A program made the position numbers and the translations under genes. The notes beneath the pieces are model-generated. The model saw only the letters and a program-made list of their open reading frames with translations, did no database searches and was not told where the DNA came from. From assembly GCF_021650935.1 (NCBI RefSeq), contig NZ_CP091244.1, positions 3,596,001 through 3,660,000 of the forward strand: a stretch of DNA of 64,000 bases, written 5' to 3'. This document shows positions 17,125-27,333 of this stretch, piece by piece. How positions within the stretch are numbered: position 1 is the first letter of the stretch; each line of letters begins with the position of its first letter. Source of the stretch: Thiothrix winogradskyi (GTDB lineage Bacteria; Pseudomonadota; Gammaproteobacteria; Thiotrichales; Thiotrichaceae).

Positions 17125-20100
17125 ATGAGATACACTGAACTACCCCCATCGCAAGGGCTTTACGACCCTGGCTTTGAACACGATGCATGTGGCATGGGCT
17201 TTGTGGCTCACCTGAAAGGTGTCAAGTCACATCAAATCGTCCAACAGGCATTAAAAGTATTAACCCACATGGAACACCGTGGCGCTTGCGGCTGTGAGGA
17301 AAATACCGGCGACGGCTCAGGCATCCTGCTCCAGCTTCCGCATGAATTCCTCGTATCAGAGTGCAAATCACTCAATATTAAACTGCCCGCGCCCGGTCAT
17401 TATGCGACGGGCATGGTGTTCCTGCCACAAGATGCCGACGCACGCGCTGAGGTTGCCGCAATCTTCGCCCGCATCATCGAAGAAGAAGGTCAAACCCTGC
17501 TCGGCTGGCGTGATGTCCCCACGAACCCTACCCCGATCGGCAAAACGGCGCTCAAAGCCATGCCCTTCATTCGCATGGCGTTCATTGCCAAATCTGACGA
17601 CATTGCGGAAGGCATCGACTTTGAACGCAAGCTGTATGTTATCCGCAAGCGCACGCAAAATAGCGTGGATACCCCAGACGTTGCCGGGCATATTTATTTC
17701 CCCAGCCTGTCTTCACGCACGCTGGTCTACAAAGGGATGCTGACCACCGAACAGGTCGGGCAGTTCTACAAGGATTTAAGCAACCCGCACATGAAAACCG
17801 CCATTGCGATGATCCACTCGCGGTTTTCCACCAACACCTTCCCAAGCTGGGAACGGGCGCACCCCAACCGTTACCTGATCCATAATGGTGAAATCAACAC
17901 CATGCGCGGTAACGTTAACTGGATGAATGCGCGTCAGGGCGTTATCAAAACCGACGTATTCAATACCGAAGTCGGCAAGCTGTTCCCCATTGTGAACCCC
18001 AACGGCAGTGACTCCGCGATGTTTGATAACACGCTGGAATTCATGTACTTGTCGGGCTATTCCCTGCCCCATGCCATGATGATGATGGTTCCCGAACCTT
18101 GGTCTAACCATGAAAGCATGAGCGCGGAAAAGAAAGCCTTCTACGAGTACCACAGTTGCTTAATGGAACCGTGGGATGGCCCTGCGGCAATGGGTTTCAC
18201 CGATGGCACATTGGTGGGTGCGACGCTAGATCGTAACGGTTTACGCCCATCCCGTTACTACATCACCAACGATGACATGATCATTCTCGCCTCAGAAGTC
18301 GGTGTATTGGATGATCTCGACCAAAGCACCATCGTATCCAAGCAACGCCTGCAACCTGGGCGTATGTTGCTGGTTGATACCGCACAAGGGCGCATCATTG
18401 CGGACGAAGAAATCAAGCAACAAATGGCAACTGCAAAGCCTTACCAAGATTGGTTGGCGAACAATTTAGTGGAGCTGGCTGACCTGCCAGAAGCACCGCA
18501 TCATGTGCTGCCGGAACACGAAACGCTGGTACAGCGTCAGAAAATGTTCGGCTACACCTACGAAGATGTGCGCAAAGTGCTGGTGCCAATGGCGTTGACC
18601 GGTATCGACCCCTTAGGTGCAATGGGCATCGACTCACCGATTGCCGTACTCTCTAATCAGGCGCAGCCATTATTCAACTATTTCAAGCAGTTGTTTGCAC
18701 AGGTAACGAACCCACCGATTGACTCTATCCGTGAAGAGATCGTTACCTCCTCGTACACCACACTGGGTTCAGAAGGTGACATTACTGCGCCGAATGCCGC
18801 CAGTTGCCAACAAATCTTGCTGAAGACCCCGATTTTGGGCAATGAAGAGTTAGCCAAACTCACTCACGTGCAGCGTGAAGGTTTCCAATGCGTCACATTG
18901 CCAATCACCTTCCGTGCACGTGAAGGCGAAGCGGGTCTGGAAACCGCCCTCGAACACTTGTTTGCCGCCGCTGATCATGCCATCGACAACGGTGCTAATT
19001 TGATCGTGCTGTCTGACCGCTTGGCAGATGCCGATAATGCGCCGATTCCGTCACTGTTGGCGGTTGCTGGCTTGCATCACCATTTGATTCGTGACGGCAA
19101 GCGTACCCGCGTGAGTTTGATTCTTGAATCCGGCGAACCGCGTGAAGTGCACCATTTCTGCACCTTATTGGGTTACGGTGCGCAAGCCATTAACCCGTAC
19201 TTGGCGTTTGAATCACTGGAGGATTTGATCCGTGAAGGTTTGTTGCCTAACCTTAAGCACGATTATGCCGTTCAGAAATACATCAAGGCGGTCACGAAAG
19301 GGGTGATTAAGGTGATGTCGAAAATCGGCATTTCCACGATCCAGTCTTACCGTGGTGCACAAATTTTTGAAGCACTGGGTATCAACAAGACGGTTATCGA
19401 CAAGTATTTCACCGCTACCGCTTCACGCATTGGCGGGATCGACTTGACTATCATCGCCAAAGAAGCCTTGATGCGTCACCAATTGGCGTATGACCATCAC
19501 GATGCCGAACAGCGCTCCCTGAAAGCGGGTAACGTGTTCCAGTGGCGTAATGAGGAAGAAGAGCACCAATACAACCCAGCCACCATTTACGCCCTGCAAA
19601 AGGCAGTACGGCTGGGCGACTACGGTTTGTACAAGCAATACAGCCGCTTGATGCACGAAGATGCTGAAGTCAAATTCAACTTGCGCAACTTGTTGGAGTT
19701 CAACTTTGCCGCACAGCCTATTACACTGAGTGAAGTGGAGCCTGCCAGTACCATTGTAAAACGCTTCAAATCCGGCGCAATGTCTTTCGGCTCCATCAGC
19801 CAAGAAGCACACGAAGCCTTGGCGATTGCGATGAACCGTCTTGGCGGGCGTTCCAACTCCGGTGAAGGTGGCGAAGATCCGGCACGTTTCATTCCCGACG
19901 CCAACGGCGATTCGCGTAACAGTGCCATCAAGCAGGTGGCATCTGGGCGTTTCGGTGTCACCAGTCACTACCTGAATAATGCGCAGGAAATCCAGATCAA
20001 GCTGGCACAAGGCGCAAAACCGGGTGAAGGTGGTCAGTTGCCGGGCAAGAAAGTCTATCCGTGGGTAGCGCGAGTGCGTGGCACAACACCGGGCGTGGGC

Positions 20101-21720
20101 TTAATTTCGCCACCACCGCATCATGATATTTACTCGATTGAAGATTTGGCACAGCTCATTCATGACCTGAAAAACGCCAACAAACGTGCACGCATCAACG
20201 TCAAGTTGGTATCCGAAGTCGGGGTCGGCACGATTGCAGCAGGCGTTGCCAAAGGTAAGGCGGATGTCATCCTGATTTCCGGTTATGACGGCGGCACGGG
20301 TGCTTCCCCGAAAACCAGTGTCCAACACGCCGGTTTGCCGTGGGAATTGGGGCTGGCAGAAACCCACCAAACGTTATTGCTCAATAACCTGCGTAGCCGC
20401 GTGCGTCTGGAAACCGACGGCAAGTTGATGACCGGGCGTGACGTAGCGGTGGCAGCATTGCTGGGTGCGGAAGAATACGGCTTTGCGACCCTGCCACTGG
20501 TGGCGCTGGGTTGCGTGATGATGCGCGTTTGCCATCAGGACACTTGCCCGGTCGGGATTGCGACCCAGAACCCCGAATTGCGCAAGAAGTACGCTGGCGA
20601 CCCGCAATACGTGGTCAATTTGCTGATGTTCATCGCCGAAGAATTGCGCGAATACATGGCGAAACTCGGCTTCCGCACCATTGATGAAATGGTCGGGCGC
20701 GTCGATAAGCTGCGCCAAGGCACGGCGGAAGGTCACTGGAAAGCCAGCATGGTTGATTTGAGCACCCTGCTGCACACGCCAGAACTGGAAGAATGTGACG
20801 GTATCCGTTGTTTGCGTGAACAGGATCACGGCATTGCACAATCCTTGGATGAGCAAAAGCTCCTGAAAGCGTGCCAACCAGCGATTGATCACGGCACGGC
20901 GGTGACGGCTGAGTTCGAGATTAAGAACATTGACCGCGTAGCAGGCACGATTACCGGCTCAGAAGTAACGCGCAAATACGGTGCAGCAGGCTTGCCCGAA
21001 GACACCATCCGCCTGAAATTCAACGGCTCAGCCGGGCAAAGTTTCGGTGCATTCCTGCCTAAAGGCATGACGCTGGAACTCGAAGGCGATTCCAACGACT
21101 ACATCGGCAAAGGTTTGTCCGGCGGCAAGATCATCGTTTACCCACGTAAAGATGCGCAATTTGCCGCAGAAGATAATATCCTGATCGGCAACGTGGCATT
21201 CTTTGGCGCAAGCGACGGTGAAGCCTATGTACGCGGGGTCGCGGGCGAGCGTTTCTGTGTGCGTAACTCCGGGGTGCGCGTCGTCGTTGAAGGCACGGGC
21301 GACCACGGTTGCGAATACATGACTGGCGGGCGCGTGGTAGTGTTGGGCAAGGTCGGGCGTAACTTCGGCGCGGGCATGTCCGGCGGCGTGGCTTATGTGT
21401 ATGACCCCAGCGGCATTCTGGCAATCAGCGGTAACACTGAAATGGTGGCTTACAGCCCACTGAGTGATGCTAACGAGAAAGCCGAAGTCAAAGCCATGAT
21501 CGAAAAGCATGTACTGTATACTGGCAGCACACGCGGTAGCCTGATTTTGGCGGACTGGAATAAATATTCAGCCGATTTCGTGCGCGTCATGCCGAACGAC
21601 TACCAACGGATGCTGGAAACGATTCGTGCCTTTGAGCAGCAAGGGCTTTCCGGTGATGAAGCCTTGATGGCGGCTTTCACCGCAAACAATAGCGACGCTT
21701 CGCGTGTCAGTGGCAACTAA
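17125..21720 (+). CDS. gltB: Glutamate synthase large subunit
   Basis: A 1,531-residue NADPH-GOGAT alpha subunit that makes two glutamates from glutamine and 2-oxoglutarate. The nucleophilic Cys22 in HDACGMGF becomes the N-terminus after propeptide removal. A class II amidotransferase domain (to about 430) is followed by a central domain, an FMN-binding synthase domain containing the 3Fe-4S ligands C-x5-C-x4-C in CVMMRVCHQDTC (about residue 1131), and a C-terminal GXGXG beta-helix. gltD follows after 18 bp. Confidence 0.96.
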   Translation: MRYTELPPSQGLYDPGFEHDACGMGFVAHLKGVKSHQIVQQALKVLTHMEHRGACGCEENTGDGSGILLQLPHEFLVSECKSLNIKLPAPGHYATGMVFLPQDADARAEVAAIFARIIEEEGQTLLGWRDVPTNPTPIGKTALKAMPFIRMAFIAKSDDIAEGIDFERKLYVIRKRTQNSVDTPDVAGHIYFPSLSSRTLVYKGMLTTEQVGQFYKDLSNPHMKTAIAMIHSRFSTNTFPSWERAHPNRYLIHNGEINTMRGNVNWMNARQGVIKTDVFNTEVGKLFPIVNPNGSDSAMFDNTLEFMYLSGYSLPHAMMMMVPEPWSNHESMSAEKKAFYEYHSCLMEPWDGPAAMGFTDGTLVGATLDRNGLRPSRYYITNDDMIILASEVGVLDDLDQSTIVSKQRLQPGRMLLVDTAQGRIIADEEIKQQMATAKPYQDWLANNLVELADLPEAPHHVLPEHETLVQRQKMFGYTYEDVRKVLVPMALTGIDPLGAMGIDSPIAVLSNQAQPLFNYFKQLFAQVTNPPIDSIREEIVTSSYTTLGSEGDITAPNAASCQQILLKTPILGNEELAKLTHVQREGFQCVTLPITFRAREGEAGLETALEHLFAAADHAIDNGANLIVLSDRLADADNAPIPSLLAVAGLHHHLIRDGKRTRVSLILESGEPREVHHFCTLLGYGAQAINPYLAFESLEDLIREGLLPNLKHDYAVQKYIKAVTKGVIKVMSKIGISTIQSYRGAQIFEALGINKTVIDKYFTATASRIGGIDLTIIAKEALMRHQLAYDHHDAEQRSLKAGNVFQWRNEEEEHQYNPATIYALQKAVRLGDYGLYKQYSRLMHEDAEVKFNLRNLLEFNFAAQPITLSEVEPASTIVKRFKSGAMSFGSISQEAHEALAIAMNRLGGRSNSGEGGEDPARFIPDANGDSRNSAIKQVASGRFGVTSHYLNNAQEIQIKLAQGAKPGEGGQLPGKKVYPWVARVRGTTPGVGLISPPPHHDIYSIEDLAQLIHDLKNANKRARINVKLVSEVGVGTIAAGVAKGKADVILISGYDGGTGASPKTSVQHAGLPWELGLAETHQTLLLNNLRSRVRLETDGKLMTGRDVAVAALLGAEEYGFATLPLVALGCVMMRVCHQDTCPVGIATQNPELRKKYAGDPQYVVNLLMFIAEELREYMAKLGFRTIDEMVGRVDKLRQGTAEGHWKASMVDLSTLLHTPELEECDGIRCLREQDHGIAQSLDEQKLLKACQPAIDHGTAVTAEFEIKNIDRVAGTITGSEVTRKYGAAGLPEDTIRLKFNGSAGQSFGAFLPKGMTLELEGDSNDYIGKGLSGGKIIVYPRKDAQFAAEDNILIGNVAFFGASDGEAYVRGVAGERFCVRNSGVRVVVEGTGDHGCEYMTGGRVVVLGKVGRNFGAGMSGGVAYVYDPSGILAISGNTEMVAYSPLSDANEKAEVKAMIEKHVLYTGSTRGSLILADWNKYSADFVRVMPNDYQRMLETIRAFEQQGLSGDEALMAAFTANNSDASRVSGN

Positions 21721-21738
21721 GGATTAAAGGTAACAATC

Positions 21739-23229
21739 ATGGGTAAACCTACTGGTTTCATGGAATACCAGCGCGAGCTGCCAGCCGACCGCGCCCCGTT
21801 GGAACGGATTAAAGACTGGCGTGAATTCCACCTGCACTTCGAGCGCGAAGCGGAAAACCGCGAACAGGGTGCGCGCTGCATGGAATGCGGCATCCCCTTC
21901 TGCCAAACCGGGCAAATGCTGCCGGGTGGTGCGAGCGGTTGTCCGGTTCACAATCTGATTCCTGAATGGAATGACATGATCTTTCGCGGCTTGTGGAAAG
22001 AAGCCTACGAACGCCTGCGCATGACCAACAACTTCCCGGAATTTACCGGGCGGGTTTGCCCAGCACCGTGCGAAGGCTCTTGCACCCTCGGCATCAATGA
22101 ACCACCCGTCACCATCAAATTGAACGAAGTGTCGATCATCGACAAAGCCTTCGAGGAAGGTTGGGTTAAGGCTGAACCGCCAACAGAACGCACTGGCAAA
22201 AAGGTTGCAGTAGTCGGTTCCGGCCCAGCAGGGTTGGCGTGTGCTGATCAACTCAACAAAGCCGGTCATGCCGTCACCGTTTACGAACGTGCGGATCGCA
22301 TTGGCGGCTTGTTGATGTACGGCATTCCCAATATGAAGCTGGATAAGCAGGACATCGTGCAACGTCGCGTTGACCTGATGGCTGCCGAAGGCGTGAACTT
22401 CGTCACGGGTGTGGACGTAGGCAAAGACGTTTCTGCTGAACAGTTGCGCAGCGATTTTGATGCGGTGGTCTTGTGTGCAGGTGCGACCCAGCCACGTGAT
22501 TTGCCAGTGGAAGGGCGTAACCTCAAGGGTGTGCATTTCGCGATGGATTTCCTCACCGCGAATACCAAAAGCTTGCTGGATTCGGGCTTAGCAGATGGTC
22601 ACTACATTTCAGCACAAGGCTTGGATGTGATCGTTATCGGTGGCGGTGATACGGGCACGGATTGCGTGGGTACGTCAGTACGCCACGGCTGCAAATCGGT
22701 TACGCAACTGGAAATTATGCCGCGTGCGCCGGATGCGCGTGCGCCGGATAACCCTTGGCCGGAATGGCCGCGTGTGCACAAAGTCGATTACGGTCAGGAA
22801 GAAGCAGCGGCGGTGTTTGGGCGCGATCCACGTGATTACCTGATTTCCACCAAGAAACTGGTTGGTGATGAAAACGGTCATGTGAAAGAAATTCATACCG
22901 TTGGGGTGCGCTGGGAACAAGGTGCTGGCGGACGTATGAATTTGATCGAAGTCGAAGGCACCGAAGAAGTATTGCCCGCGCAATTGGTGTTACTGGCAAT
23001 GGGCTTTACGGGGCCGGAAAAAACATTGGTGGATGCGCTGACACTGGACACTGACCCTCGCGGCAATGTCAAAGCCGACTACGGTAAATACACGACCAAT
23101 CTTCCGGGCGTGTTTGCTGCGGGCGATATGCGCCGTGGGCAAAGTCTGGTGGTGTGGGCGATTAATGAAGGCCGCGAAGCCGCACGGGAATGTGATCGGT
23201 TTTTGATGGGCAAGACTTACTTGCCGTAA
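21739..23229 (+). CDS. gltD: Glutamate synthase small subunit
   Basis: A 496-residue FAD/NADPH flavoprotein that supplies electrons to GltB. Cysteine groups for 4Fe-4S clusters lie near the N-terminus (CMECGIPFC, then CPAPCEGSC). Two dinucleotide-binding folds follow: VVGSGPAGLACADQLNKAG for FAD and VIVIGGGDTGTDCVG for NADPH. A ribosome-binding site AAAGGT precedes the ATG. It is co-transcribed with gltB. A small GGGGAC-TTTT-GTCCCC hairpin follows at 23246. Confidence 0.95.
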   Translation: MGKPTGFMEYQRELPADRAPLERIKDWREFHLHFEREAENREQGARCMECGIPFCQTGQMLPGGASGCPVHNLIPEWNDMIFRGLWKEAYERLRMTNNFPEFTGRVCPAPCEGSCTLGINEPPVTIKLNEVSIIDKAFEEGWVKAEPPTERTGKKVAVVGSGPAGLACADQLNKAGHAVTVYERADRIGGLLMYGIPNMKLDKQDIVQRRVDLMAAEGVNFVTGVDVGKDVSAEQLRSDFDAVVLCAGATQPRDLPVEGRNLKGVHFAMDFLTANTKSLLDSGLADGHYISAQGLDVIVIGGGDTGTDCVGTSVRHGCKSVTQLEIMPRAPDARAPDNPWPEWPRVHKVDYGQEEAAAVFGRDPRDYLISTKKLVGDENGHVKEIHTVGVRWEQGAGGRMNLIEVEGTEEVLPAQLVLLAMGFTGPEKTLVDALTLDTDPRGNVKADYGKYTTNLPGVFAAGDMRRGQSLVVWAINEGREAARECDRFLMGKTYLP

Positions 23230-23245
23230 GCTCACGACGAAGTTG

Positions 23246-23261
23246 GGGGACTTTTGTCCCC
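23246..23261 (+). terminator. Short hairpin after gltD
   Basis: GGGGAC (23246-23251) pairs with GTCCCC (23256-23261) around a TTTT loop, 17 bases after the gltD stop and next to the stop of the converging Uma2 gene. There is no clear T-run, so it may be a weak or factor-dependent stop. Confidence 0.35.
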
Positions 23262-23749
23262 TATACTGTCACAGTGCACCCACACGCCAAGCTGATTTCT
23301 ACCGGCGAAATATGTTGGGCAGCCCCCATCTGATGCACATGCAACACCGCCAAGGTGTACGGATTAAACACCACCACGTCTTTCACCCCTTGTGACAGAT
23401 AAAATGGTGGAGCAATCTGCAAATCCTTGGCTTCGTAACCCTTGCTAATGATTTCAATAACCGCTTCGGGAACCAATCTGATTGCCTCTTCCTCTTCATC
23501 AGGTTCTCGGCAGAAAACGGAAATATCAGGGCGTTTGAGTGAACCATTGGGGAAACTGACATAAACATCAGCAATATGGACACACTGACAAGCGTTAGCC
23601 GTTGTGGGTGTAATAGTGCTGCGGATACGGTCAACCGCGCGTTGATGACGGTAAACAGGTTGTGCTTCCCAGATCGCCAAGCCGTTGACAATTTCCAGCT
23701 TGATACCCAGCTCTTCTGCCTGCAAAAAACGGGAATCCATTGCACTCAT
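23261..23749 (-). CDS. Uma2-family putative endonuclease
   Basis: A 162-residue member of the Uma2 (DUF820) group, which has a PD-(D/E)XK-like fold. Family marks include KRPDISVFCREP, the helix/strand VPEAVIEIIS, and DVVVFNPYTLAVLHVH near the end. Uma2 proteins are often expanded in filamentous bacteria, and their role is unknown. It stands alone between gltD (converging) and the tyrosine kinase gene. A second, dissimilar Uma2 gene is at 62559. Confidence 0.75.
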   Translation of the reverse strand: MSAMDSRFLQAEELGIKLEIVNGLAIWEAQPVYRHQRAVDRIRSTITPTTANACQCVHIADVYVSFPNGSLKRPDISVFCREPDEEEEAIRLVPEAVIEIISKGYEAKDLQIAPPFYLSQGVKDVVVFNPYTLAVLHVHQMGAAQHISPVEISLACGCTVTV

Positions 23750-23827
23750 CTCCTGATTGTTACCAATAGCGGTATTCTAACACAGCTTTTCCAACGTCAA
23801 TGGCTATACTCTGGCAACGAAGCATGA

Positions 23828-26140
23828 CTAAACCGGGGCAAGATTCAAGCCCTTGCGTTTACTTTTCGCCGCTTTGGTTTCAGCCTTGCCTGACTTCAGG
23901 GTGGGGTAACGATCGTAATAACGCGAATCCATGGCTTCCTGTTGTGATTTCACCATTAAGAACCCCACCACATTCGGTCTCACGCGCCGCAACTGCTCAA
24001 TGACTGTCAGCAAGCGTTTGCGGTTAATGCGCTCTTCATCGGCAACAATCACCGTCGCTTCCGCCAATGACGACAAATAGAGCGCATCCGCGAAACCTGC
24101 CGTTGGCGGGCCGTCAATAATTATGCTATCGAAATGTTTGGTCGCCAGATTCAGCAATTGCGCCATTGCCGGGCTGGACACCATGCGCACGGGGTCAGCC
24201 ATCAAGGTTCCCGCCAAAATCAGGTACAAGCCTTTCATATCGCGGGAAGGATGCGTCACGCTGGCAATATCGACCTCACCATTCAAGTAATTGCTCAAGC
24301 CTCTGGCATGTGGCAAACCCAATTTGACATGCACCGACGGGCGGCGCAAATCCGCATCAATCAGTAACACCTTCAAACCCTGCTGCGCCTGACTCATGGC
24401 AATATTCACCGCCGAGGTTGACTTGCCCTCCGCCGGATTCACACTGGTGATCAAGGTAACACGCGGGGCAACGCCTCCGGGCAGTACAAAACGTAAATTT
24501 GCGGTCATGACCCGATACGATTCCGCCAGCAACGAACCTGCATCGCGCACCGTCGCCAATGCCAAATTACCCTCGGATAAATGCCGCACATGCGGAATCG
24601 TCCCCAATATCGGCAACCCACTCAAGGTTTGTAACTCACTCACCGAAGCAACACCCTGACTCATGGTTTCACGCAATAACGCCGCACCAACCCCTAACAT
24701 CAACCCAACTAAGCTGCCGATAATCAGATTCAGTAGTTTTTTAGGGCGGAATACATCGCTATCGGGAGCTGCCGCGTCCACCACTCGAATATTACTGCTG
24801 GTCACATTAGCGGCAACATTGACCTCCTTCATGCGTTGCAACAAACCATCGTACAAATCCCGGCTGGTTTCGACTTCGCGTTTCAAAGCGTTGTATTCAA
24901 TGCTGCGGTCACGTAAATTAACTAACTCCCCTTTATAAACAGCCAGTTGATTACGCAAATCATCTTCCAGTTTTTTTGCCGCCGCGTATTCCGCTTGCAG
25001 GGATTGTTTCAGCCCCCCCACTTCCTGTTGCAATTGGCTGCGCACTTCCTGAATTTGTTGTTGCAAACGCTGCATATCCGGGAACGCGGGTTTAAACAGT
25101 TTGAGCTTCTCCTGATATTCCGCTTCCAAGGTATTCAGGTTTTGCTTTATGCCTTCTACCACCGGATTATTGAGGACTTCACGCACATTACCGTGCCTAC
25201 GCCCTTGAATCATCTGGCTTTCGGCTTGAATACGGGCGCGTTCGGCAGCCCCTAATGCGGAATAGAGTTCATCGAGTTTTCGCTCCTGACTCGACTGGCT
25301 GTTATTCACTTCCAGAATGTCATTTTGCTTGGCATATTCAATCAGTTTGCCTTCTTGTAAGTTCAAACGCTGCCGCGCTTTCTCTAACTCCTGCTCCAGA
25401 AATTCCTTGGCGTAAGTATCTGTTTCACTTTGAGAGCTGATATTTTCCTTGATGAAAGCGTTAATCAGGGCGTTCACAATATCCGCTGATAATACCGGGT
25501 CAGGGCTTTCGTAAAATACTTTGACTAAATGCGTCTTTTCAATCGGCTCCACGTAAAGCTTTTCAACAAATTGCTGGGCGTAATCAGACGTCTTACCACC
25601 ACCAGTAGCGGCTTGTTTAGCGGGTAAAACGTTATCAATAACCCCCTTGATAATCACTTTAACCGAAGCCAATAGGCTGAATTTTTCAGGGCGCTCAAAC
25701 AAGCGGGTACGCAAATCCAGATCAGCAATGACCCGCTCCGCCAGCTTGCGGCTTTTCAACTGTTCGTATTGGGTACGGAAAAAAGGATCCTGCTCCCCCA
25801 TATCCGGTGAAGCACTGGTGAGCGTACCAAAGTTAACAATTTGTACGCCCTCTTTCTCAATCTGGATCGTTGCCCCCGCACGGTAAGATGGGGTTGCTGT
25901 CCAAGTAAAATAAACCGTCAGCAAGATAATGGATAAGGTTGTCAGTAAGAAAGTCCATTTTTGCCGCATTAAACGCCGCCAGACATCCTCAAGTGTCAAC
26001 GTATGCGTAGCAATCCCGGCAGCAGGCACGGCAAGATACGGCACTGGTGCAGCGACTGAATGAGACGGACTAGGAACACGGTTAGCGTTGACAGTTAGCA
26101 TGGTTCTCTGCTGGAGATAATTGTTAGTATGTCCAGTCAT
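23828..26140 (-). CDS. Exopolysaccharide chain-length regulator fused to BY-type tyrosine kinase
   Basis: A 770-residue inner-membrane protein. A Wzz domain begins with a membrane helix (about residues 58-80) and is followed by long coiled coils (about 230-430). A second membrane helix (LIIGSLVGLMLGVGAAL) leads into a cytoplasmic BY-kinase with Walker A NPAEGKSTS, Walker A' LLIDADLRRPS and Walker B SIIIDGPP. Near the C-terminus the RYYDRYP tyrosine cluster is a likely autophosphorylation site. It would control polymer length and export. An internal ATG (start at 26101, MLTVNANR) is equally plausible. It diverges from the FemAB-like gene. Confidence 0.85.
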   Translation of the reverse strand: MTGHTNNYLQQRTMLTVNANRVPSPSHSVAAPVPYLAVPAAGIATHTLTLEDVWRRLMRQKWTFLLTTLSIILLTVYFTWTATPSYRAGATIQIEKEGVQIVNFGTLTSASPDMGEQDPFFRTQYEQLKSRKLAERVIADLDLRTRLFERPEKFSLLASVKVIIKGVIDNVLPAKQAATGGGKTSDYAQQFVEKLYVEPIEKTHLVKVFYESPDPVLSADIVNALINAFIKENISSQSETDTYAKEFLEQELEKARQRLNLQEGKLIEYAKQNDILEVNNSQSSQERKLDELYSALGAAERARIQAESQMIQGRRHGNVREVLNNPVVEGIKQNLNTLEAEYQEKLKLFKPAFPDMQRLQQQIQEVRSQLQQEVGGLKQSLQAEYAAAKKLEDDLRNQLAVYKGELVNLRDRSIEYNALKREVETSRDLYDGLLQRMKEVNVAANVTSSNIRVVDAAAPDSDVFRPKKLLNLIIGSLVGLMLGVGAALLRETMSQGVASVSELQTLSGLPILGTIPHVRHLSEGNLALATVRDAGSLLAESYRVMTANLRFVLPGGVAPRVTLITSVNPAEGKSTSAVNIAMSQAQQGLKVLLIDADLRRPSVHVKLGLPHARGLSNYLNGEVDIASVTHPSRDMKGLYLILAGTLMADPVRMVSSPAMAQLLNLATKHFDSIIIDGPPTAGFADALYLSSLAEATVIVADEERINRKRLLTVIEQLRRVRPNVVGFLMVKSQQEAMDSRYYDRYPTLKSGKAETKAAKSKRKGLNLAPV

Positions 26141-26327
26141 TGTCCGACAGCTTTACCCATACCGCAAAGTTTAGCCTGCATTCGCGGGCATTTTCTGGAT
26201 AAGCGGGCATAGCACCAGACGAATAACCGCCTACCCGACAAAGTTGCCCCGTTAATCTGCCCGCACTGGCATGACTTTTCCCAACGTCATACAAATAGGT
26301 AATCATAAAAACAAAGCCGTTTGGAAG

Positions 26328-27326
26328 ATGAGCATAACGATTACACCAGATCCGCCATACAAGCCATCACCGCTGGACGGAGAAATTTTTCTCAATCCCG
26401 CCTTTCGCGCAATTTTGGCACGTGAATTCCGTTTGCAGCCCGTGCAAGTACAACTGGCGACCACCGAACGCGGGTGGACTATTCCGGCTTTTTTACGCAC
26501 TCAGTGGTTGGGCAAACAAACGCTGATTCTGGGTGCAGGTTTTGATAAAACCGGCATGATTCCTGACACAGGTGCTGATGATTACGGTTTGATGATTGCG
26601 ACCTTGGCACAAGAACTGGCTGCCACCCGCATCAATACACTGGAAGTCCGCACCGCACAGCACATTCCTTACCTGAACGATACGGCGGATAAAGTCGAAT
26701 TGAATCTCGACATCCAACCTTCTGTCGATGCTATTTGGCAGAAACTGTCCAGCAATACCCGCAAAAATATTCGTCGCCCCTTAAAGATGGGGTTTACCTC
26801 AGTGGTCGGTTTGAACCCGCAATTATTGGATGAATTTTACCAACTGTACCGCATGAGTTTGCATGATCTTGGCAGTTTGCCGCACCCCAAAGCATTTTTT
26901 ACGGATTTAATGCAGCAATGCTCCCAATACATGCAAATTTTTGTCGGCTATATCGACGGCATTCCGGTGGTGTCATCCGTCAATTTTGTAAGCCAAACCG
27001 AAGTGTATGGTGCTTGGTCAGGGATTCATAGCGATTACAAAAAGCACAATGTGTTCCTAGCCATGCTCTGGCAGATGGTTGAATATTGCGGTGCAAGCGG
27101 GCGCAACACTTACAACCTAGGGCGTTCATCCGCCGGTAGCAACCCGCACCAATTCAAGCTCAAACTCGCCAACCGCAGCCACAAGATTTACTACTACAAA
27201 ATACCCACGCCGCAACCGTCATCCGCACATTCCAAAGTACAAGGTGCTGCCTCTTGGCTAATCCGCAATACGCCGAAAATCGTGATGGATGGCTTATCCC
27301 GCGCCCTGCTCCACAAATTTTACTGA
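26328..27326 (+). CDS. FemAB/GNAT-like acyltransferase of polysaccharide cluster
   Basis: A GNAT-fold protein of about 332 residues resembling the FemAB-related proteins of exosortase/PEP-CTERM polysaccharide clusters. Visible marks are SSNTRKNIRRPLKMG, typical of this group, and later NVFLAMLWQMVEY and YNLGRSS near the acceptor site. The start is uncertain: the ATG at 26328 has GGAAG abutting it, and an in-frame ATG at 26271 is possible. It is the first of three plus-strand genes with short spacing and probably modifies a carbohydrate or lipid-linked intermediate. Confidence 0.7.
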   Translation: MSITITPDPPYKPSPLDGEIFLNPAFRAILAREFRLQPVQVQLATTERGWTIPAFLRTQWLGKQTLILGAGFDKTGMIPDTGADDYGLMIATLAQELAATRINTLEVRTAQHIPYLNDTADKVELNLDIQPSVDAIWQKLSSNTRKNIRRPLKMGFTSVVGLNPQLLDEFYQLYRMSLHDLGSLPHPKAFFTDLMQQCSQYMQIFVGYIDGIPVVSSVNFVSQTEVYGAWSGIHSDYKKHNVFLAMLWQMVEYCGASGRNTYNLGRSSAGSNPHQFKLKLANRSHKIYYYKIPTPQPSSAHSKVQGAASWLIRNTPKIVMDGLSRALLHKFY

Positions 27327-27333
27327 ATACCCT

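Noticed and set aside
19423..20010. Minus-strand open frame within gltB
   Set aside because: Shadow of a strongly conserved gene.
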